A stretch of DNA of 11,679 bases from an uncultured Chloroflexota bacterium (GTDB lineage: Bacteria > Chloroflexota > Chloroflexia > Chloroflexales > Roseiflexaceae). Numbering within the stretch: the first letter of the stretch is position 1; each line of letters starts with the position of its first letter. Position numbers and translations under genes: made by a program. The stretch covers positions 1 to 11,679 of the forward strand of contig CALFIC010000168.1 of the NCBI GenBank assembly GCA_937876225.1. Direction: 5' to 3'. Below, in pieces: positions 8,076-11,679 of the stretch. The notes under the pieces are model-generated. The model was not told the DNA's origin and did no database searches. It saw only the letters and a list, made by a program, of their open reading frames with translations.

Positions 8076-8104
8076 ATCCCCATGCACCATTGGTGCATGG
8101 GGAT
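8076..8104 (-). terminator. Intrinsic terminator of the membrane heme-protein operon
   Basis: A near-perfect palindrome with 14-base arms (ATCCCCATGCACCA at 8076-8089, its complement at 8091-8104) is followed on the minus strand by TTTTT. It begins 15 bases after the stop of the small membrane protein, a standard rho-independent terminator. Confidence 0.92.
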
Positions 8105-8119
8105 GCGCGATATCGACAA

Positions 8120-8419
8120 TTAGGCGGTAATCAGTGACCGGCGTTGGCGGGTGCGTTGGGATATTTGCACGACTGCAGTGCCTACCACGCCCACAATCAA
8201 GAGCGAGCCTAGTAGGTGACCACCGCCGCCGTCGCGACCGCCACGGCCACCGTGACCATCATGGTCGTCGTGCCCATCGGGACGGGCGAATTCACCGTTG
8301 GCGGTGGGGGTGGGTCCATTGGCGCCAGCCCCCATGGCTTGCATGCCGAGGTGGGTTACGCCCATTAGGGCGATGAGGACGGCGACAATGGCGAAATAAC
8401 GAAGCAGTGTTTTCATCAT
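8120..8419 (-). CDS. Small two-helix membrane protein with His/Asp/Gly-rich loop
   Basis: This 99-residue protein belongs to no family I recognise. The start is the ATG at 8419, whose A is shared with the TAA stop of the upstream gene (TAATG). A second ATG follows immediately, giving MMKTLLRYF. Residues 5-23 form a membrane helix or uncleaved signal. Residues 30-68 are a loop containing GHDDHDGHGGRGGRDGGGGH, rich in possible metal ligands. A second hydrophobic helix spans about 69-86, ending in a basic tail (QRTRQRRSLITA). The topology suggests the acidic/His loop lies outside the membrane and the basic tail in the cytoplasm. Coupling to the heme-type membrane protein points to a joint role, perhaps metal or heme handling, but this is inference. 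A longer frame running further upstream exists only because it overlaps the neighbour out of frame. Confidence 0.8.
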   Translation of the reverse strand: MMKTLLRYFAIVAVLIALMGVTHLGMQAMGAGANGPTPTANGEFARPDGHDDHDGHGGRGGRDGGGGHLLGSLLIVGVVGTAVVQISQRTRQRRSLITA

Positions 8420-8895
8420 TAGGAGAGTACCTCTACAGTGGCGGTTGATTTGCGCCCGCGAAACAAGCCGACAATCCAGTTCCAATGGAGCGCGGCATGC
8501 GCCCCGATCAAGCCAAGGGTCACATTCGATAACGTGCCATGCAAGCCGCGCAGGCTGCGATTGTCGAAGGCCACGACCCCCAGCGCCGGCAAGGCTTTTT
8601 GCGAAATGGCAATCCCGGTATAGACCAGCAATGCAAAGACCACAAACAAGGCGATATTGAGGGCCACGCTCACTTTGCTCGTGATGGTTTGGCCTTGGCT
8701 GAGCCGACTCAGCATGCTGACAATCCATTGCCAGTTACGCACCAAGTGCACGGCTACCAGTAACCCGACACCCAAGCCGACCCATTCGTGGGTGGTGATG
8801 CCCGTCGACTGCGGGTCGGTGAGTAGCAAAAAAACGACGAATAAGACCGTATCGATGAGCCCGCTCATCATGTTCCGTTTACGTGATTCAGTCAT
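8419..8895 (-). CDS. Four-helix membrane protein, DUF4405/cytochrome b561-like, probable di-heme
   Basis: This is a 158-residue integral membrane protein. The ATG at 8895 (MTESRKR) is preferred because GGAG lies six bases upstream; an in-frame start further up lacks this. Four hydrophobic helices are visible at about 12-27, 37-53, 76-95 and 119-138. Histidines sit 14 residues apart on helix 2 (His36 and His50) and again on helix 4 (His119 and His133), with His137 and HW motifs beside them. This pattern resembles bis-histidine ligation of two b-type hemes in cytochrome b561 and DUF4405-type proteins. A role in transmembrane electron transfer is therefore likely, but partner and electron donor are unknown. 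It is translationally coupled to the 99-residue membrane protein downstream and diverges from the DUF4007 gene. Confidence 0.85.
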   Translation of the reverse strand: MTESRKRNMMSGLIDTVLFVVFLLLTDPQSTGITTHEWVGLGVGLLVAVHLVRNWQWIVSMLSRLSQGQTITSKVSVALNIALFVVFALLVYTGIAISQKALPALGVVAFDNRSLRGLHGTLSNVTLGLIGAHAALHWNWIVGLFRGRKSTATVEVLS

Positions 8896-8964
8896 AACAT
8901 ACTCCAACAACGATTTTCGAACCATCATTATCATACTCATCATCTATGCAGAATGATTGTGGAT

Positions 8965-8993
8965 TTGATAAATATTGGGTGAAGAATTATCAA
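8965..8993 (-). promoter_or_regulatory. Possible promoter of the membrane heme-protein operon
   Basis: On the minus strand TTGATA (8993-8988) and TATCAA (8970-8965) are separated by exactly 17 bases, about 70 bases before the start at 8895. The match is 5 of 6 for the -35 and 4 of 6 for the -10. The two boxes are reverse complements of each other, so the same pattern reads on the plus strand. Confidence 0.35.
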
Positions 8994-9080
8994 GAAGCGA
9001 TGGAATATGAGGGAATGATGAGTGGGGGGAAGGTGGGATTCCATTCGAAATTGAGCGCTATTACGTAAAAAACAATCTTG

Positions 9081-9089
9081 TGCTATACT
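9081..9089 (+). promoter_or_regulatory. Extended -10 promoter of the DUF4007-ATPase operon
   Basis: TGCTATACT contains TGN joined to TATACT, a 5 of 6 match to the -10 consensus. A poor -35 (TTACGT, 9061-9066) lies 17 bases upstream. Transcription would start near 9096, about 52 bases before the ATG at 9148. The -10 overlaps a long perfect inverted repeat. Confidence 0.55.
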
Positions 9090-9114
9090 GCTGGACACAT
9101 TGTGTCCAGCAGTA
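9086..9114. promoter_or_regulatory. 29-bp palindrome over the -10 and start site, probable operator
   Basis: TACTGCTGGACAC (9086-9098) and GTGTCCAGCAGTA (9102-9114) form a perfect 13-bp inverted repeat around ATT. It overlaps the -10 box and the predicted +1, so only its right half would be fully transcribed. This placement fits binding by a dimeric repressor better than an RNA hairpin. No regulator gene is visible next to it. Confidence 0.6.
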
Positions 9115-9147
9115 TTTGGAACTGCCAAAAACTTGGAAAGAATTGTC

Positions 9148-10044
9148 ATGTCCACCCGCGTTTCCTACGTATTTAGTGGTCATCAGACCTTTGTATTACG
9201 CGCTAGTTGGCTCAAACGCCTCTATGACGTGTTGCTCCGTGATCCCCGTGCATTGACAAGTGATGATGCCGTGGTACAACTCGGTGTCGGCAAAAACATG
9301 GTCGAGGCCATCCGCTATTGGGCCCAAATGACCGGCATGATTACGTCGGTTGAGGCCGACAAAGGGTGGCAGCCGACTGCCATTGCCCACACACTTTTTG
9401 CCGACAACGGGCTTGATCCGTTTGTGGTGACGGCATGGACGCGGTGGTGGCTCCATTGGAGCCTCGTCAAATCACCGGCGTATATGTGGCGACACGTATT
9501 TATGCGCTTGACCGGCAACGATATCAATGTGGATGCGGTAGTGCGTGATGTGCAAAACACCCTTGGGAGCCAAGGCATCAAAACACCAGCCATCGATGTA
9601 TTGCGGCGCGACGTGAATTGTCTGTTGCGCTGTTATTTGCCCCATGCGCCATCGGAATCGTTGAGCGAAGATTTGTTGTTGTGCCCGTTGATTTCGCTTG
9701 AATTACTACAACCCCACGATGATGGCGCTCGGCTTGTGAGTACATCACGCGATGATTTGCCCGATAGCCTCGTGGTGGCTGCGATTGCCGATGCGATGCA
9801 ACAAAAACAGACCCAAATCATGCCGTTTAGTGAATTAATGTGGGGCGAATACGGTCCCGGCCGCTTGTTTCGTATGAGCGAAGACGCCTTGCTCGACCGC
9901 GTGGCACGCCTCGATGGCTTGACCCACGGCGCTGCCAGTTATAGCGATCATGGTGGGGTGCGCGCCGTGCAATGGGCCGACGTATCACAGGTCGATATCA
10001 CCCAAATCGCCCTTGGTGCCTTGCAAGGCGAGGTGGCCCGATGA
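9148..10044 (+). CDS. DUF4007 family protein (possible SspB-like defence component)
   Basis: This 298-residue protein carries the two hallmark blocks of the DUF4007 family: FSGHQTFVLR (9-18) near the N-terminus and LGVGKNMVEAIRYW (45-58). The latter sits in what looks like a winged-helix-like segment. The remaining chain is mostly helical, with a Trp-rich stretch at 97-104 (WTRWWLHW). There are no transmembrane segments. The start at 9148 has GGAAAG seven bases upstream and begins exactly where family similarity begins; an in-frame ATG at 9100 lies in the operator. The stop overlaps the next ATG (ATGA), so it is coupled to the P-loop ATPase downstream. DUF4007 genes occur in DNA-modification and defence islands, and to my recollection this pairing resembles SspB with SspC of single-strand phosphorothioation systems. 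The nicking role of SspB is therefore only a suggestion here. Confidence 0.85.
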   Translation: MSTRVSYVFSGHQTFVLRASWLKRLYDVLLRDPRALTSDDAVVQLGVGKNMVEAIRYWAQMTGMITSVEADKGWQPTAIAHTLFADNGLDPFVVTAWTRWWLHWSLVKSPAYMWRHVFMRLTGNDINVDAVVRDVQNTLGSQGIKTPAIDVLRRDVNCLLRCYLPHAPSESLSEDLLLCPLISLELLQPHDDGARLVSTSRDDLPDSLVVAAIADAMQQKQTQIMPFSELMWGEYGPGRLFRMSEDALLDRVARLDGLTHGAASYSDHGGVRAVQWADVSQVDITQIALGALQGEVAR

Positions 10045-11679
10045 CCAATCGTTATTTGCGCTCTGTCAATATCGCCCATGACCTCAGTCAGAGTGGGCAC
10101 GAATTACACGGCTATATGGCGACGCCGTTGGTACTCCAAACCGTGGCCCGGATTATGCGGGGCTGCGACGATGCCAGCAACGGGCGCGCTTTTTCGATTA
10201 TCGGTCCCTATGGCACCGGCAAATCGGCGTTTGGGGTGTTTTTGGCGCATTGGGTTGCGGTAAATCCTAGCGAACGTGAAACGCTTTGGACGTTATATGC
10301 AAAGATGGAGCAACGGATTGTGCCGTTTGATTCGGCCCAACTTTTGCCCATCCCGTTGCTCGTCAAAGCCACTACACTGCGCCAAGCAATTGTGGCCACG
10401 TTGCACCAACAGCTCAGCCATATCGCGCCTCAGCATCCTTTGGGTGGCCAATTACTCCTAGCCAGCGAAAACCCTGATTTACCCCCCGAAGAAGTAGCCA
10501 CCTACCTCGGGTTGTTTACCGAAGCCGTGCGTGCCAATACGCAATATCACGGAGTGATGCTGATTATCGACGAGCTGGGGCAACACCTGGCCCACATCCA
10601 TCGCTCGGGCGATTCACGTGATTTGTTTGTGCTTCAGACCATCGCCGAGCTGGCTGCCCGGAGTGGCGATACGCCCATCATGGTAATCACCATTTTGCAT
10701 CAAACCTTCGAGCGCTACAGCACCACGGCCAGTGTAGCCCAACAAACCGAGTGGGCCAAGGTACAAGGGCGCTATGTAGACGTGGTCTTCCAAGAACCGC
10801 AAAGCCAGATGATGCGCTTTGTGGCCAATGTGATGCAACACCTTAACCCGCGCAAACGCCCGGCGATTGTCAAGCAATGGGCCGAAACTGGCGATGCGCT
10901 TGGGCTCCGCCCCGCCGAACTGAAGCTCGACGAATGGCGTTGGTTGGTCAAAACCTGCTACCCGCTCCACCCCACCGTGGTGGTAGCCCTGCCATTACTC
11001 TTCCGCACCCTCGCGCAAAACGAACGGTCGCTGTTTGCCTTTTTGACCGCCCAAGAACGTGGGAGCCTGTCAGAGTTTTTCGCAAAAAATGACGGACAAG
11101 TGCCCTATTTGTTGCACGATTTGGCCGTGTACATCGAACAAACCCTCGGACCCGGCTTGTTTGGGCGGGCCCGGGGGCGGCCGTGGGTCGAGCTGAGCGA
11201 AGTACTCCATCGTCTGCGCAATGGTGACCCGTTGGCACAACAAATTGTAGCCACCATTGGTACCTTGGCGGCGCTCAACGATGACCGCAATTTGCGCCCC
11301 AGCCGCGAAATGCTGGTGTGGGCATTGGGGTATAACGGATTGCCGGAGCTGGTTGATACGGCCTTGCTCACCCTGCAAAAACAACAACTGGTGGTGTATA
11401 GCGTCCACCGCGATCGCTTCCGCTTGACTGAGGCCAGTGATATTAATCTTGATCAAAAAATTCAAGTGGCGCGCGGTGAATTTGCCACGCAACGTGACAT
11501 TGTGGCCTTGCTGACCCGCTATGCGACCCTCGAGCCAGTGATTGCTTACCGCCATTCGTATTACAGTGGCACGTTGCGTCATTTTGTGGTGCGCTTTGTC
11601 GATGCCGAATCGGTGATGACGCACAGCACAGCACAGCACAGCACAGCACAGCACAGCACAGCACAGCACAGCACAGCAC
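10041..11679 (+). CDS. Large P-loop ATPase, 3' end cut by window edge (possible SspC-like)
   Basis: An open frame of 546 codons runs from an ATG at 10041 to the right edge with no stop. The Walker A motif is GPYGTGKS (55-62) and the Walker B motif is VMLIIDELG (172-180) with Asp177-Glu178. Further conserved-looking blocks are LLQ/AELAARSGDTPIMVITILHQTFERY (around 198-226), EWAKVQGRYVDV (237-248) and ERSLFAFL (328-335). These resemble large ATPases that accompany DUF4007 proteins in defence or DNA-modification loci. The ATG overlaps the stop of the DUF4007 gene (ATGA). It may act as the motor or switch of a complex with that protein; this is inferred. From residue 528 the chain is only the repeat HSTAQ, encoded by a GCACA tract that continues to the edge, so the true C-terminal half is not seen. 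A frame break or artefact there cannot be excluded. Confidence 0.85.
   Translation, partial: MTNRYLRSVNIAHDLSQSGHELHGYMATPLVLQTVARIMRGCDDASNGRAFSIIGPYGTGKSAFGVFLAHWVAVNPSERETLWTLYAKMEQRIVPFDSAQLLPIPLLVKATTLRQAIVATLHQQLSHIAPQHPLGGQLLLASENPDLPPEEVATYLGLFTEAVRANTQYHGVMLIIDELGQHLAHIHRSGDSRDLFVLQTIAELAARSGDTPIMVITILHQTFERYSTTASVAQQTEWAKVQGRYVDVVFQEPQSQMMRFVANVMQHLNPRKRPAIVKQWAETGDALGLRPAELKLDEWRWLVKTCYPLHPTVVVALPLLFRTLAQNERSLFAFLTAQERGSLSEFFAKNDGQVPYLLHDLAVYIEQTLGPGLFGRARGRPWVELSEVLHRLRNGDPLAQQIVATIGTLAALNDDRNLRPSREMLVWALGYNGLPELVDTALLTLQKQQLVVYSVHRDRFRLTEASDINLDQKIQVARGEFATQRDIVALLTRYATLEPVIAYRHSYYSGTLRHFVVRFVDAESVMTHSTAQHSTAQHSTAQHSTA
11621..11679. repeat. GCACA pentanucleotide tract, about 11.8 copies, at the window end
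   Basis: The last 59 bases are uninterrupted GCACA units lying inside the ATPase reading frame. Because 5 and 3 share no factor, every plus-strand frame reads the same cyclic pentapeptide (HSTAQ) and contains no stop. Adding or losing a unit would shift the frame only downstream of the tract. The tract reaches the edge, so its full length is unknown. Confidence 0.95.

Noticed and set aside
8120..8728. A 202-codon version of the small membrane protein
   Set aside because: Its first 103 codons overlap the four-helix protein in another frame. The TAATG junction at 8419-8421 and the hydrophobic N-terminus favour the 99-residue form.
9100..9147. Upstream in-frame start for the DUF4007 protein
   Set aside because: The added residues lie inside the palindrome near the predicted transcription start, have no ribosome site, and precede the region of family similarity.
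11070..11669. A minus-strand open frame starting with repeated LCCAV
   Set aside because: It opens only because the GCACA tract has no stop in any frame. The rest is antisense to the Walker-type ATPase.

Overview
The window looks like DNA from a member of the Chloroflexota (filamentous Chloroflexales/Herpetosiphonales-like). This is inferred from secreted proteins ending in Pro-Thr-Ala-Thr tails, a Tat-type lipoprotein with a PTAEPTAAAP-style linker, a moderately GC-rich composition and small intergenic palindromic repeats. No rRNA, tRNA, transposase or CRISPR array is visible, so the taxonomy rests on style rather than a marker gene. Both ends of the window lie inside short tandem repeats (24-bp units on the left, 5-bp GCACA units on the right). 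This suggests the window is a whole contig whose assembly stopped at repeats.

Left part (1-2940, minus strand): two neighbouring genes encode secreted proteins of the same design, namely a signal peptide, four Ig/PKD-like beta-sandwich repeats and a Pro/Thr-rich C-terminal tail. The left one runs off the window. A strong intrinsic terminator separates them. Next comes a 216-bp intergenic cluster of hairpins (2941-3156) sharing a CCTG loop, and then purB (adenylosuccinate lyase, minus strand).

Middle (4615-7922, minus strand): a three-gene importer operon of the CUT1/Ugp type, read from permease 1 through permease 2 to a Tat-exported substrate-binding lipoprotein, and closed by a 15-bp-stem terminator. 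No ABC ATPase is present, so the importer presumably uses a shared ATPase encoded elsewhere. To its right (8076-8895, minus strand) is a two-gene unit. It consists of a four-helix membrane protein with two His pairs spaced 14 residues apart (DUF4405/cytochrome b561-like, probably di-heme) and, with stop and start codons overlapping, a 99-aa two-helix protein with a His/Asp/Gly-rich loop. It too ends in a terminator.

Right part (9061-11679, plus strand): this is the accessory region and the most interesting part. An extended -10 promoter overlapped by a perfect 13-bp inverted repeat precedes a DUF4007-type protein. That gene is translationally coupled (ATGA overlap) to a large P-loop ATPase that is cut by the window edge. 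The pair resembles the SspB-SspC part of single-strand DNA phosphorothioation defence systems, but the diagnostic sulfurtransferase would lie beyond the edge. The ATPase frame runs into about 12 copies of GCACA. This could be a phase-variation switch inside a defence gene or an assembly/sequencing end artefact.
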